Notes under the pieces: generated by a model
Seen by the model: the letters and a program-made list of their open reading frames with translations, nothing else
Told to the model about the DNA's origin: nothing
Database searches by the model: none
Part shown: piece after piece, positions 45,401 through 56,131 of the stretch
Layout of the letters: each line of letters begins with the position of its first letter
Numbering within the stretch: position 1 is the stretch's first letter
Program-made: the position numbers and the translations under genes
Source: Saccharum officinarum
Lineage: Eukaryota; Streptophyta; Magnoliopsida; Poales; Poaceae
Length of the DNA: 64,000 nt
Assembly: GCA_020631735.1 (NCBI GenBank)
Contig: CM036160.1
Coordinates: forward strand, 117,410,680 to 117,474,679
Direction: 5' to 3'

Positions 45401-46086
45401 TTTCAATGTTCTGGGCCTTGCAAACCCATGCATTTGGAAATCATGACTCACAGTGAAAGTGTACACCTCTGCGCAGAGTTAAAAACTGGTATACTAGCCG
45501 TGCTCACGGATACGAGCGGCCTTGGAACATTTACAGATAGATGATCACCATTGTTATATCATGTTTAATTACTGTTGTTATTATTATGCTCATGTTAATG
45601 CTATTCATTATCGTTATTGCAATTGATCATTGGCTCATTAATGGGAATTGGAATACCTTGGTGCTACTCAATTGCTAATAATATAATGAGTAAAAGCTAA
45701 ACGCAGTCAAACAGTGTCTAGCCTTTTGAGCCTCATGAACCCTGTGTTGTACTTGTTGAGTTCGACATGGACTCACTCTTGCTATTTCCCCAACACTCCA
45801 GTGTGTAGTAAGATGCTACTCGGAAGAAGGACAAAGGTGTAGTGGAGTTACCAGAAGACTAGTAGAAGTGCTAGGCATATGTTACCCCAGTCAGCCGTCC
45901 CTGAGAAGAATGGAGCCCGAAGTTTAGTCACCGTTCCGCGATACTCTGATGTAAGTGTTAATATAGCTATGTATACGTTATATAATAACATTGTTTCTGA
46001 TACTTTTTCATTCTGACATATGTGTGGACTTCCTGGGCACACATATGATTAGCCTGGTTTTGTTCTTTAGAAAACCGGGTGTGACA
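42488..46086 (+). repeat. 3' LTR (3599 bp)
   Basis: Nearly identical to the 5' LTR. The differences I found are one-base indels near 37283, 37631, 38836 and 39645 and substitutions near 38411, 39419 and 39820 (5' LTR coordinates). Confidence 0.95.
43913..44273 (+). pseudogene. STP-type transporter fragment inside the 3' LTR
   Basis: Same fragment as at 37670-38030, with an identical 140-codon open frame (43940-44362). Its presence in both LTRs follows from reverse transcription, which copies one LTR into two. Confidence 0.9.
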
Positions 46087-46091
46087 TATGT

Positions 46092-48074
46092 GCTGAGGAG
46101 CTTGTTGGAGCTGTAGCTGGCTGTGGTATCATTGCAGGACCTGCAGTGCTTAGTGCAGAGGGGTGTCTGCCTGGCTTATCTAAAATATGTTTGATCAGAT
46201 ACTGTCTCCTTGTTCTAGAGCTGAAGGAGTTCTCGGTAAGACTGACGGAGAACAGGAATCTGGTGTTGAGAACAGCCTGGAGGGGCTGCGGCAGTCCAAG
46301 TGCCAACTTCAAAGGATTTAAAACTATATCACAGTCCTTTTGAACTATTAACTTGGCCACCTCATCATATGCAAAGAATCTTGCCTCTCCTGTTTCATCT
46401 GTTGCAGTGAAGTTCAACAGGTACCTACATTGTGGAGAGAAACAAAGTGTCGTTAGCTGCATATCGTTGAATAAGGCAGTGCATTATCATATGACTGTGG
46501 GTGGGGCTCGGGTGACTGTAGTTTACCTAGGTAAAGGTTTCGTGGCATAGCATTTTGGGCATTTATATCCACCCCCAGGCTGTGGCTCTATCTTTTTTTT
46601 GCATGCTTCGCAAGACATGTACCACCAGTTATTATCATCTGCTATGTCTGTGATGGTGACCATACACTTATAACCTTCATCCTATTATGAGGCGGACAGG
46701 CCAAAAAAGGTATGATCAACTGAAGAGTATAAAATGAAAAGGAGCATGTTAAAATTAGGTGACGATGCATGATATGAACTTTACCGCAAACTCATATGGA
46801 TCTATGGTATTTAGTTCTGCAATGGGCTTTTGCTGTAGCGGGGTTTCTTGTGCTTGTATAGGCTCTTCAGTTTCAGATGGTGGAGGTCGTTCTATATATA
46901 TGTGCTGGTCCTTGAACTGTGACAGTAAGAGAATACAAATGATGCAGGCGTGAATTCTATATATGCGAAGTGGATAGCGCTGGGAAATACAAAACGTAAC
47001 AGTGCTATAGATTAGGGCACCTCGTAATATTTGGGTTTAAATAACCACAGGAGGCGTTGCTGGCACTGAGATAAGGCTTGTCTTCGGTGTCACGCGAGCC
47101 ATTTCCTGGGTATGAAACCGACAAATGCCTCTGGTTTTTGTTCAGTGTTGAGATGGTCCACCGTGAATCTAACTGCCTGATCATCCCAGGGTTATTTTGA
47201 GTTCGTTGTCACTGTAAATAAATAATGTGTCAGCACTCTTATTCTGGACTAAACAGTGTAAGAACGCAAATTTTATGACGATATAAAACGCCGGTCACAG
47301 CTTTTGTTTGCACGAACAATATCCTTTATGAAGACTTCCCTAAGGATGCTTGCTCTTTCCTTGCCTTTTGGAGTTATAGATGTCACCGAGGTGTGTTTTG
47401 TAATGTAGCCTAAACACATCTGGGAATTTAAAAATGAAGCAATAAGACATAGACCGCACAAAATCTGTAGCAGGAGTTGCCGAAACTAACCTGTTAATGT
47501 AGCAACTGGTCCTTGGGAAGGAGCTATATTCTGAAACGAGGTGAGAGCGTAGATATATTCTGGGAATGTGTTAGGTGGATTTTCAGCTATCTGTACTAAT
47601 GTAAATTCCGTGAATTCTATCATGAGGCGACCATTCAAGGGTTTATATGTTGCTTTAGCAGCATTGACTCTGACCTGCTGATCACATAGGTGCCGTCTAT
47701 CTGTAAGAAAGAGTCCATTGCTCCTATCATCTGTTGTGGAATTTCAGCATACATGGCATCTCCCTGTAATGAACGACGAAAAAGAATGCAATACTAATCA
47801 GGAAGCATGTGATGGTATATAGCCTTTGTCAAGGACAAATAACGAATGAGTACATTCATATAGCTATAAATGAGCATGTTCATCTTTGTATAGTCATGTA
47901 CAGGTGTGGGAGTGTATGCATAAATCTTACCCTTGCATCTGCTAGAACCAAACCAATATATAGCGGTACTCTTTGGCCTATAGTTTGCCTCACGGTCCAT
48001 TTCCTGATGACACGGACACAGACGGAAACCTTGGCTGGTCCTTTCTGGAGCTTGCCTAGATAGGTGGCCTGCAT
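46092..48074 (-). pseudogene. Helitron RPA70-like gene, 5' and central exons (interrupted)
   Basis: RPA70-like proteins bind single-stranded DNA through OB folds; plant Helitrons carry their own copy. From the ATG at 48074 the minus strand reads MQATYLGKLQKGPAKVSV and WTVRQ...YIGLVLADARG (first OB fold). Next come 47764-47490 (MYAEIPQQMIGAM, LMIEFTEFTLVQIAENPPN) and 47465-47290, then 47215-47085 (SDNELKITLWDDQAVRF). The acidic linker is at 46920-46760 and the zinc-finger segment at 46680-46535 (WWYMSCEAC...GGGYKCPKCYA, four cysteines). The C-terminal domain is at 46440-46092 (LLNFTATDETGEARFFAYD). Introns between these blocks have plausible GT..AG borders. A frameshift-like break occurs near 47695. 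The LTR element cuts the gene at 46091, and the rest lies at 35690-36244. Confidence 0.8.
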
Positions 48075-48618
48075 GCTGTAGGCTGTAAGCGAACCAGAAA
48101 AGTTAAGCCACAGGTTATAACACAGGTTCTCATGATAAATATATTGTAGCATATAGCTATACACTTGCAAGCACCAGATGTAGCAACAAAGAAGATATAA
48201 TGGATTCTGGCATGCAGTAACAGTGTACATGGACACGCTTGACACAATATCTCGTATCTATTAGGGATACGTGAGGTTGCATAATCAAGTGAATAGATCA
48301 ACAGGATGCAAGTGAACTGGGACAATTAGAAAAATCAGGATACACATGAACAGATGAGAAAAACATAGAAAAGCAACAAGTGTTTCAGCATCTGTATGTC
48401 TGCATTATACATAGCAACTTTGTTGCTGACCAAGGGGCGCATACAGCTGACTGTACATTTTTTCAAAAACAAAATAGTACAACGACGCGAGTGTTGACAA
48501 GGAAAAAAGGAGCAACTGGTACAATCAGGGACCTATGCAGCTACTGAAACTGTATAGCTGCACAAAAGCTGCGTGATCATATTGATATGTTTGAGAGCCT
48601 TGGCCATGATCTGCGGAT
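48075..48618 (-). other. Spacer between helicase and RPA genes of the Helitron
   Basis: No gene recognised. The minus-strand frames here lack known motifs. Confidence 0.4.
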
Positions 48619-49466
48619 TTCAATCTACAGATGGAAGATACGCCAGCACCTCTTTGTAAACGACGTTCCTTGTCTCGTTTGTGGCAATCACCATGTTCAT
48701 CTTCTATAAGAATCTTCAGACCACCCTTGGTCGTAACACGTGAGATGGCAACGTAGAGCTGGCCATGCGAGAAAACAGGTCTTTTAAGATAAACACCCAC
48801 GGCGGACAGTGGTCTGACCTTGCTGACCTTTTTGTTAATTGTCATAGCATAGCAGACCTTATCGGGTATTGCCGCCTTTCAAGAACAAAGGGCCATTTAT
48901 TGCTTTTTTAAGGTTAGTGTAATCCGTGGGATGAGAACGTTGTGTCCACGGTTCTTTCCAGTAATTATTTTAGCTCTACGACCATATCCCCTAAAGAAAT
49001 CAGAACTAATCTTGTACCATTGCAAAGTCCATCAGATTGGTTGAGATTGCGGAGGAGCATGACTGGAACACCCTTCTTGAGCACCAAGCGGTGTGGAGGG
49101 AAGTTATTGCCATTAAGTGAATTCAGAAACTCAACTGGATATAGCAGGTCATATGCCTCATGTGGGCCTACAGACTTTGCAATGCTATCAGAGCTAAGGT
49201 ATTCCTTTCTCTGGCTCGGCAGAAGGGAGACCATGTAGTCATTAACTGAATCAGTTTGCTCGTTTGTTGGTGTTAATATGGCTCTGTCACTGAGATATGC
49301 TGCATCATGGTACCGGGCAGCGCCCTCAAATCTGGGTAAATAGCATTAACTATGCAAGGAAGTTTATCATTGTTTGGATACTAAAAGCAAATCCGCAGGT
49401 ATCTTGATCCACGAAGGTTCAGATTCACCTCCTTTGCAATGGAAGGCACCCTTCCTTCTCCAATGG
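48619..49466 (-). pseudogene. Helitron helicase, C-terminal remnant
   Basis: Plant Helitron transposase is a Rep nuclease fused to a PIF1-family DNA helicase. Only the helicase C-terminal part is visible and it runs into the N gap. Recognisable pieces on the minus strand are GGESEPSWIKIPADLLL (about 49430-49370), AILTPTNEQTDSVNDYM (about 49280-49230), EYLSSDSIAKSVGPHEAYDLLYP and LNQSDGLCNGTRL (49234-48965), then YAMTINK and GQLYVAISRVTTK (48845-48725). Several frameshifts are needed to connect them, at about 49425, 48967, 48905, 48825 and 48700. The last includes loss of the usual segment right after TINK, a conserved helicase motif. It is therefore non-functional. Confidence 0.85.
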
Positions 49467-49566
49467 NNNNNNNNNNNNNNNNNNNNNNNNNNNNNNNNNN
49501 NNNNNNNNNNNNNNNNNNNNNNNNNNNNNNNNNNNNNNNNNNNNNNNNNNNNNNNNNNNNNNNNNN
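49467..49566. other. Assembly gap, 100 N
   Basis: A second placeholder gap. No shared sequence is seen between the two edges. It hides the rest of the Helitron helicase/Rep and the Helitron 5' end. Confidence 0.99.
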
Positions 49567-50413
49567 AGGGCTCGGCCATTGCCTCGGTTTAGTTGGCGTC
49601 ACTCCTGCTATATCTCGGGGGCTGCGAATTCAGAGATTAATAAAGCTCGCCAGGCGGGCTACTCAGCTGCATCCTTGAGGATGTCTACAAGATCCTACAA
49701 CCAAGTACCGGGTACTCAAATTTAGGCTCGGGGGCTGCGGGATATCCTCAGCGGATGCATGCATTCAATTTTCTTCGAAAGGAATTGGAGCAAATTGTAG
49801 ATAAGACCCTCTAGCTCTTTATACTAAACAACAAGAGGCTCGGGGGCTATACACCCAATGAGTGCGCTTTGAAGAAAGCGCACACCATTTGAAAACTTCA
49901 AGAGCACATCATGTTTTCTCTCAAGAAAGTACTCGGATGAAGCTTGATTCTACTTGATATGCTCCAAGAGATTTAAGAAGACTTCCATCGATCAACTGAA
50001 AGAGCTCGAGGGCTTGACGGACATAGTCCCTGGGTACCCCGCAAGGAAAGGTGAAGACCTAGTCTGACTAGGACTCTCCGTATGTAATTTTAGTAATATT
50101 ACTACCTTATAATCTTACTAGGACTCTTCTATGTAACCGACTAGGAATTCTACCCTGGACTATATAAAAGGAGGGCAGGGCTCCTTAGATCTGCAACCCA
50201 AAGCTATGCCAATAGACTCAACGGTTTGAACCCCAAGCGCAGGGCACAATTTATTTTTCACCCAGACCGGATGTATGGACGCTATTCTAGCGGATCGAAC
50301 CAATATAAATCATTATCTTTGTGTTTACCATCGAGCTCTGCATACGTCGAAGTCCCCCCGAACAATCATCCTGGGTAACCCCGTGATGAGTTGCCGATCA
50401 ACAAACACCGACA
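49567..50413 (+). mobile_element. Partial LTR of another gypsy-type element
   Basis: The phrase CTCGGGGGCT recurs three times, as in many grass gypsy LTRs. A TATA box CTATATAAAAGGAGGG lies at 50159-50174. The end reads AACACCGACA at 50413, a typical LTR 3' end. No primer site follows; the next bases look like a MITE end. So this is the 3' LTR of an element, or a solo LTR, whose left part is lost in the gap. Confidence 0.7.
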
Positions 50414-52010
50414 CTATTTTTTAGCTAACTAGTAACTAGTCCTAACTCATCCAAATAGGCCCTTACTCTCAGTAAATTTGTACCATTGCTGCCTTTTGAA
50501 TAAATCTCACTAATGGGCTTAGCCGCGCCCCCTCTTATTCAAAAGAATAACATGGGTAATTGCACTAGAAAATTGTTAAAAAAATGTTCATAGTTCAATA
50601 ACAAAAATCTAGTTTGTAGGAAGCTTGTAGATACACTTTTACTGTCTATACACATTTTATTTTCTTGTGTTAAGAAGCTCAAAAAAAATTGTAATGGTTT
50701 AAAAACCATATAGAGTATGTATTGGGATTTTTATTTAAAGAATAATGGCGGGTAAGGAGATAATTTAAATGGTTTTGAAAGTTTAAGGTGGGGAGAGAGA
50801 GTTTATCCGGTTGTAAAGATAGAAAATCTGGACTCACTCCGGTAATTATAATCTACGACCTCACATGGGCCAACAATTACAAAAGAAAAAATGGCCCAGC
50901 AGAAAGTATGGCGACGGATGGAGTTCCTTATTACAGTCAGAAAGCCCACTCTAAATGGATTGGGCCCGGTTTCCCTCGTAAACTCTGGGCCAGTTCTCGT
51001 CTTCTTGAAGCACCGTCGCAGGAACTCGCAGGCAGTCAGTTGGCAATGGATGCGCACTGCGGCGCCAGACACTGAAATGGAGCAAGGATGAAGGATGGTG
51101 ATGAACCTGAACCTGAAATGATCGCGCTGGCAAAGCACCCACCCCACGCGCAGCAGGGCAGGGCAGGGCACGCCTGAAAAGCTCGCGTGCGTCCACGAAT
51201 GACGAATCCGATGCCCCCCCCGACAGGACGGAGAACCGGTGCGGCCGTAAGGGGCGGGGAAGAAACCATTCGTGTTCCTGCGGCAGCTGCACAGGAACTC
51301 CAATGACGAGCGAGTCACGAGCTGGTCGTAGCGCACAAAGCGCCAGTGGAGAGTACACACACCCACAGCCGGCCAGTGGCCAGCCCCGAGCTCGAGTGGC
51401 GCACTCAACTCGTCTCTGCTCCGACTCCCATCCGTGACGGCTTGGCTTGACTCGCCTTGACTTGGATGCATGCCAGTGCCCAGTGGCAACGAGCATTGCC
51501 ATTGGTAGCATCAGTTCAGCGTCATCCAGCAACTGTTTTCTTATACAGTATTCCAGCAGCATCCCCTAGATCGGCCAGCTTATCGATCTTAGCTGTGACT
51601 GTGATGATGTTCTTTGCTGCTGCTCGGATGGAGTAAACAACTGCCGACATGGCGCACCTTCTCTGTTTAAAATTTCACGAGCACCTAACCTCTGCGCCAC
51701 CAACTACTGTCAGGCAGGCACAGAGACAGAGCACCTTCGAATAAAGCACAAAGAATTTATCCCCCAATCCACGCAAAAAGGGTTCTTCAGCAATCATCAG
51801 CATCGCATTTCCGCTCTCTTTAGCTTTCTGAACGATGACTCAGTGCGTATATTTCGTGCCACAGTTCATCTTCAAGACTTGAAGAATGCATACTGCGAGG
51901 TCAAAACGAGAGGACGTAAGAATATATAACAGCAGTTGTTACTGCTGCTAATCCAGTGGAGCTAACTTTATTTGGTGGTAACAATACAACCGGGTAGCTT
52001 TGCGTCGGGT
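50414..52010. other. Intergenic; MITE end and upstream region of gene 1
   Basis: 50414-50462 (AGCTAACTAGTAACTAGTCC to CCAAATAGGCCC) looks like the right end of a MITE into which the LTR inserted. From 50800 to 51560 long overlapping minus-strand frames exist (50803-51489 and 50951-51562), but they share no domain with known proteins and cover each other. I treat them as chance frames in GC-rich DNA. 51700-52010 is upstream DNA of gene 1. Confidence 0.35.
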
Positions 52011-52022
52011 CTATAAATAAAT
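52011..52022 (+). promoter_or_regulatory. TATA box of phylloplanin-like gene 1
   Basis: CTATAAATAAAT, about 95 bases before the ATG. The phrase CAACCGGGTAGC occurs both just upstream (about 51988) and downstream (about 52065) of it. Confidence 0.65.
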
Positions 52023-52107
52023 GGAGATGCCTTCCTTAGTAGACTAGCAAGGAGAGCCAGCAGCAACCGGGTAGCCACATCGAAGCTACGCGGGCTCCGG
52101 CCGGCGA

Positions 52108-52654
52108 ATGGCGTCGAAGGCGCTTCTCCTCTTGGCGGCCGCCGTGGTCGCGGCGGCGTGCGTGGTCGGCGCCGCGGACGCCAAGTTCGGCCGCCTGGGC
52201 CGGCTCGTCATCACCGGCGTCGTGCCCTGCAACACCGGCAGCCTCATCGACATCGCCACCTCCCCCGCCTTCCCGAGTACGTCCACCCACCTGTACCCCC
52301 ATTGACATGCATGCATCGACGTCGTCAGCCTTGGCTCACGGCGGCCTGGATCGCTTGTTTCTTGTGCGGCACCCAGACGCGGACGTGGAGCTGCGGTGCG
52401 CGGGCAAGGTGGTGGCGGGCGCGACGACCAACACCAACGGCACCTTCTCCATGGAGCTGGACATGACCAACGCGCTGGCGGCCTTCATCGGCGGCTGCAC
52501 GCTGGTGGTGGACACGCCGCTGATCAAGTGCAACGCCGACCTCACCGACGTCGGCAGCCTCGTGTCCTACCTGCAGGGCCCGCTCACGCGCCTGCTCGGC
52601 GGCATCTTCCACCTCTTCCCCGCCGGATTCTCCTTCCATGCCCGACGAGCCTGA
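52108..52654 (+). CDS. Phylloplanin-like secreted protein (Ole e 1 superfamily), gene 1
   Basis: Phylloplanins are small secreted leaf-surface proteins linked to defence against microbes. Exon 1 is 52108-52276 and exon 2 is 52377-52654, with a GT..AG intron after codon position 1. The product is 148 residues. Residues 1-25 form a signal peptide (MASKALLLLAAAVVAAACVVGAADA). The mature part has ITGVVPCNTGS, a PNADVELRCAGK strand, ATTNTNGTFSMEL, CTLVVDTPLIKCNADL and a hydrophobic C-terminus ending FPAGFSFHARRA. Four cysteines are spaced as in the family. Gene 2 has the same length, layout and intron position. Neither stop nor frameshift interrupts it. The leaf-surface role is taken from the family and not shown here. 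Confidence 0.9.
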
Positions 52655-53079
52655 TCTGGCCGGATCCATCATATATAATAGATCCATGCATACGTATGTG
52701 TACTCCTACTGTACAACACAATGAAAATGCATTAAGTCTCTCCATCCACTGCTTTTCTCTGCTCAACCGTCTGTCATGTATGGTAGTAATGTGTAAGTCT
52801 GCCGGGAGCTAGTTACAACTACAGATGTAGTAAAATGTTTCTAGATATATGTGATATATGCGTACAAACTGAAACCAAAGTTGAACCAGAATTTGATATG
52901 GACAACTACTGCATCCGGTCATCATAACCACACAACGTTTTGGACACCAAATTTAACCTGTCATAAGGCACTCTCGATCCAACTATATGAATAGAGGGAG
53001 CTTGTAAAAATTTTTAAGCTATCCCTACCTAACACTGTATGGATGGCTTAGCTCCAAGTCAAATAAAGGATCAACTAGC
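52655..53079. other. 3' region of gene 1
   Basis: No gene. It contains AT-rich 3' flanking sequence with possible poly(A) signals. Confidence 0.4.
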
Positions 53080-54050
53080 ACATTATTTTCAATCAAAATT
53101 ATCAAATACCAACTCCCCCATCATTTTATTTTTTATTTTTATTTTATAAAAAATGACCGGGCTCGATATGATGTCAAATTGTCAACATAAGACCTTTTTT
53201 TAAAAGATATGGCAAGAGGCTTCTTTTGTAAGTTTGTTGTACTGTCTCTTTTCAATCCAAAGCCGCCGGGTTTTTTTTACCCCACGGTTTCAGTTCAAAA
53301 AAAAAAAAGAGCTCCACTTTTCAATTAAAATAAGAAAGAGTGTTTATGTACAATATGCTAAACATAATGGCAAAGAGACCCAGAAGGAACACGAAGGTCC
53401 CTCCCTCAACATAAGAAATTGTCCTAGATGATTTACTTTTTTATTTTCCCATACAATCCTAAAATCGAACCTTTCTTATCTTCTCCTTAGTAAAAAAGAA
53501 ATTTGGACTTTGCTTGCTAAAGAGAATCATGTGAAATAAGTACTAAGTGGCAGTCCGTCACTAGTGGTTTAAACACCAAGACAGTGAGTTAGCCTTTAGC
53601 TGACAACCTGACACTAGGATTTTTTTTTATTCCTGAACGACTTGGGACTCTTTCATGCTTTTTTAAAGAAAGAGTAAAGTGATCATAAATAAAGGCAAAA
53701 GAAGACGAAGAAAGAAATAACACTCCCAAATGTTCAGAGTGGTGGCATATATATGCGGCCATCTACATAGGGCTTGTTTGGATTACCTAGATTAGTTGTT
53801 AAGCTAATTAAAATTTACGGGATTCAAGTTTAGTCCTCTACTATTTGAATATATGGACTAGGGAAAGAAGATAAAATTAGACTAAAGTTTAGGTAACTAA
53901 AATTTAATCCAGTCCAAACAGACCTCTAACCGCAGATTGTTTTTTGCGAGTTCATTCTCACCCTCCACAACATGTTGTCTGAAATCTTCCAAAAACAACA
54001 GAAAAATCCAGTTACCATAATGGCAGAAAGTACACTTCCAAATGGCCAAG
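53080..54050. repeat. Local duplication, unit 1
   Basis: Blocks in order match 54335-55060: TTATTTTCAATCAAAATTATCA, CTTATCTT(C/G)TCCTTA, AGACAGTGAGTTAGCCTTTAGC, CTCTTTCATGCTTTTTTAAAG, AAAAGAAGACGAAGAAAGAAA, TGTCTGAAATCTTCCAAA. The copies are diverged and carry different insertions, including a MITE at 53769-53927 in this unit. No gene lies inside. Confidence 0.8.
53769..53927. mobile_element. MITE (GGGCTTGTTTGGAT family)
   Basis: Left end GGGCTTGTTTGGATTA and right end TAATCCAGTCCAAACAGACC are inverted repeats. Short (159 bp), AT-rich and non-coding. It is absent from the second copy of the local duplication, so it inserted after the duplication. Confidence 0.65.
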
Positions 54051-54334
54051 CGCAATGCGATGTAACACTTCGAACTTTTGCATATAAACTACTGTTAATG
54101 TTTAAAGCTAAAGTAATGATGATTTTTTATGAATAAAATTATGTATTAAATCATGTAGTAACATCAATAAAGAAAATACAACGGATAGTAAAACCAAAGT
54201 GAAAATGAACAAACAAAATTAGTGTGTGGTACACATATCTCATGGGAAAGATGGATCTCATCATCATATTGGTCTCCTCGCCCAAAACCTCCACCAACAC
54301 GGAATTGGTATTCTGCAACCACAGGTCGGTCTCA

Positions 54335-55060
54335 ACATTAGTTATTTTCAATCAAAATTATCAGTACCTCCTCCCCTACCATTTTTCTTTGAAATGACTC
54401 TACTCGGTCTCAACATGAACCAGTCCTAAATGATTATCACTTTTCTTTTTATAATCCTAATATTTGGACCTTTGACCTTTCTTATCTTGTCCTTACTAAA
54501 GAAGAAATTTGGAATTTCTTATGGTTGATTGCAAAATAGAATCTTGTGAAATACTGGCACGTACTCCATCACTAGTGGTTTTAAACATCAAGACAGTGAG
54601 TTAGCCTTTAGCTGACACTAGGATTTTTTTTTAATTGTTGAACGACTCGTGAGGTGCACTAGAAAGAAAGCGACTCTTTCATGCTTTTTTAAAGAAAGAC
54701 TAAAGATATCATAAATAAAAACGACTAGTACAATTAAAGAGACAACTCACAAGAAATAATAAATATTTTTTTCTATAGCTAAACAATGATAAAATTACAT
54801 GTTGTCTGAATAGGAAAAAAAACACTTGAGATATAGAAAAAGTACATAACTGCAGACAAAAGAAGACGAAGAAAGAAACAGCCAGCACTCCCAAACGTTC
54901 AGAGTGGTCAGTGGTGGCACGCGCCGTGCGCCCATACCTAACTGCAGCACTGCTTTTTGTGAGCGCACTTTATTTCACCGTCGATATCCTGTCTGAAATC
55001 TTCCAAAGATAACAGGAAAAATCAGTTAGTTACAATAATGGCAGGAAGTACACTCAAATA
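54335..55060. repeat. Local duplication, unit 2
   Basis: Counterpart of 53080-54050, about 1.1 kb downstream. It has an extra AT-rich stretch near 54720-54850 instead of the MITE. It leads directly into the promoter of gene 2. Confidence 0.8.
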
Positions 55061-55328
55061 CTAGAGGAGAATTGGAGAAAGCAAAACAAAAGCAAGGACG
55101 ATGAAATCACAGCTAGTGCCTAGTGGTTAGCTGCTCATCCTGCACATTTAACCCACAATCACTGTACCACTCCGCACCACCATCTCGGTTGTTTTTGCCG
55201 CCAGAAGTATAGTTCTTTTGCACCATCGTCATAAGCCATAGGTGACGAGTAGGTTCATGGAGAACCGCACTTTCACGCTGATATCGTCTAAAAATGACAG
55301 ATCAAATCAAACCCGCCTTCCAACCATC

Positions 55329-55337
55329 ATATATAAA
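55329..55337 (+). promoter_or_regulatory. TATA box of phylloplanin-like gene 2
   Basis: TATATAAAC, 124 bases before the ATG at 55461. Confidence 0.65.
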
Positions 55338-55460
55338 CACTCACGCACGCTCTAAACCGAAGAACACAGACAGCTTTGAAGTTTGAACCGAAGTTACACT
55401 CAGGTACGTTCGTTTCTACAGTGAACACCCAACATCCTCTGCTCCAGTAGCATAGCATCC

Positions 55461-56131
55461 ATGGCTTGGAAACGCCTGCTCGTGATTGGGGTCGTCGCAT
55501 CTGGCGCGCCGCCTCCGCAGCCGGCGCGCATCCAAGCGGACGTCGTCGTGACGGGCTTCGTGCCCTGCAACAACGGCACGTCCATGAGAACGGGCTCTGC
55601 TCCAGGGTTCCCAGGTAATTAATTAAGCTTCTGACCGGCCAGGGGCGCTACTGATGCTGCTCTCGGTCCCTGTTCACTTAGCTGAAAAGTTATAACTGAA
55701 AGTACTGTTCGCTGATTTATTGTGAGAGAAAAACACGGTTCGTTGGTTGAAAAAGTACGGCTTATAAAACAAGCGAACAAAGCCTCGATCGGCGCGCGTG
55801 ACTGCGTACGTTACTGTGACACGTGTGCATCCATGCAGGCGCGCTGGTGCAGCTGCAGTGCACGGGCGAGGGTGGCGCCGGCGCCCTTGCGGCGAACGCG
55901 ACGACGGACGGCAAGGGGTGGTTCCGCATGGCGGTGAACACGACGGTGACGCCGTCGAGCGTGGCGAGCAGCTGCGGCCTCGTGGTGGACACCCCGCTGG
56001 CCGCCTGCAACGCGACGCTCCCGGTCACCGGGGCGCTCCACTCCGGCCTCCGGCTGCTCGTCAGCATGGTCTTCTTCCCGCGGGGTTTCTCCTACGTGGC
56101 GTCGTCGGCCGATGGTTCGCCAGCTGCTTAG
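55461..56131 (+). CDS. Phylloplanin-like secreted protein, gene 2
   Basis: Exon 1 is 55461-55614 and exon 2 is 55839-56131, giving 148 residues, the same as gene 1, with the intron again after codon position 1. The N-terminus (MAWKRLLVIGVVASGAPPPQ) is a weaker signal peptide than in gene 1: the hydrophobic core is short and followed by prolines, so secretion is less certain. Conserved parts are VVVTGFVPCNNGTS, ALVQLQCTGEG, ATTDGKGWFRM, SCGLVVDTPLAACNATLP and FFPRGFSYVASS. Four family cysteines are present. Possible N-glycosylation sites include NNGT, NATT, NTTV and NATL. The intron carries a MITE. It is likely a functional tandem paralogue of gene 1, probably arising with the flanking duplication. 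Confidence 0.85.
55668..55784. mobile_element. CCTGTTCG-family MITE inside the intron of gene 2
   Basis: It starts CCCTGTTCACTTAGC and ends AAGCGAACAAAG. The interior has ATTTATTGTGAGAGAAAAACACGG and GTACGGCTTATAA, characteristic of a common panicoid MITE. It lies wholly between the donor at 55615 and the acceptor at 55838, so it does not disturb the coding sequence. It makes up about half of this intron. Confidence 0.75.

Larger units (their letters stand above)
36245..46086 (+). mobile_element. Young non-autonomous LTR retrotransposon (Ty3/gypsy-derived) nested in the Helitron
   Basis: The LTRs at 36245-39845 and 42488-46086 are nearly identical and each runs TGTCACACCC...GGGTGTGACA. The 5-bp target duplication TATGT lies at 36240-36244 and 46087-46091. 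A primer-binding site follows the 5' LTR and a purine tract precedes the 3' LTR. The internal region (39846-42487, 2.64 kb) has no gag or pol frame, only decayed pol-like traces, so the element must have used proteins from another copy. Long LTRs around a non-coding core resemble LARD-type elements. By eye the LTRs differ by three substitutions and four one-base indels, which exactly accounts for their 2-bp length difference. The insertion interrupts the Helitron RPA gene. Confidence 0.95.
31666..49466 (-). mobile_element. Large Helitron, minus strand, with nested LTR retrotransposon
   Basis: On the minus strand the 3' terminus reads a GC hairpin, seven bases, then CTAG followed by host T (31669-31666, T at 31665), as expected for Helitrons inserting between A and T. 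Upstream on the same strand lie the two usual plant Helitron genes: a PIF1-type helicase remnant (48619-49466) and an RPA70-like gene (start 48074, continuing past the nested element to about 35690). A passenger gene lies at 32522-33283. The 5' terminus and the Rep nuclease are not seen; they would lie in or beyond the N gap at 49467. Without the nested 9.8-kb LTR element the visible Helitron is about 8 kb. Confidence 0.82.

Noticed and set aside
50803..51562. Two long overlapping minus-strand frames (228 and 203 codons)
   Set aside because: They overlap each other in different frames, show no domain or family motif, have no supported start context and lie in GC-rich upstream DNA of gene 1. 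Chance frames are more likely.
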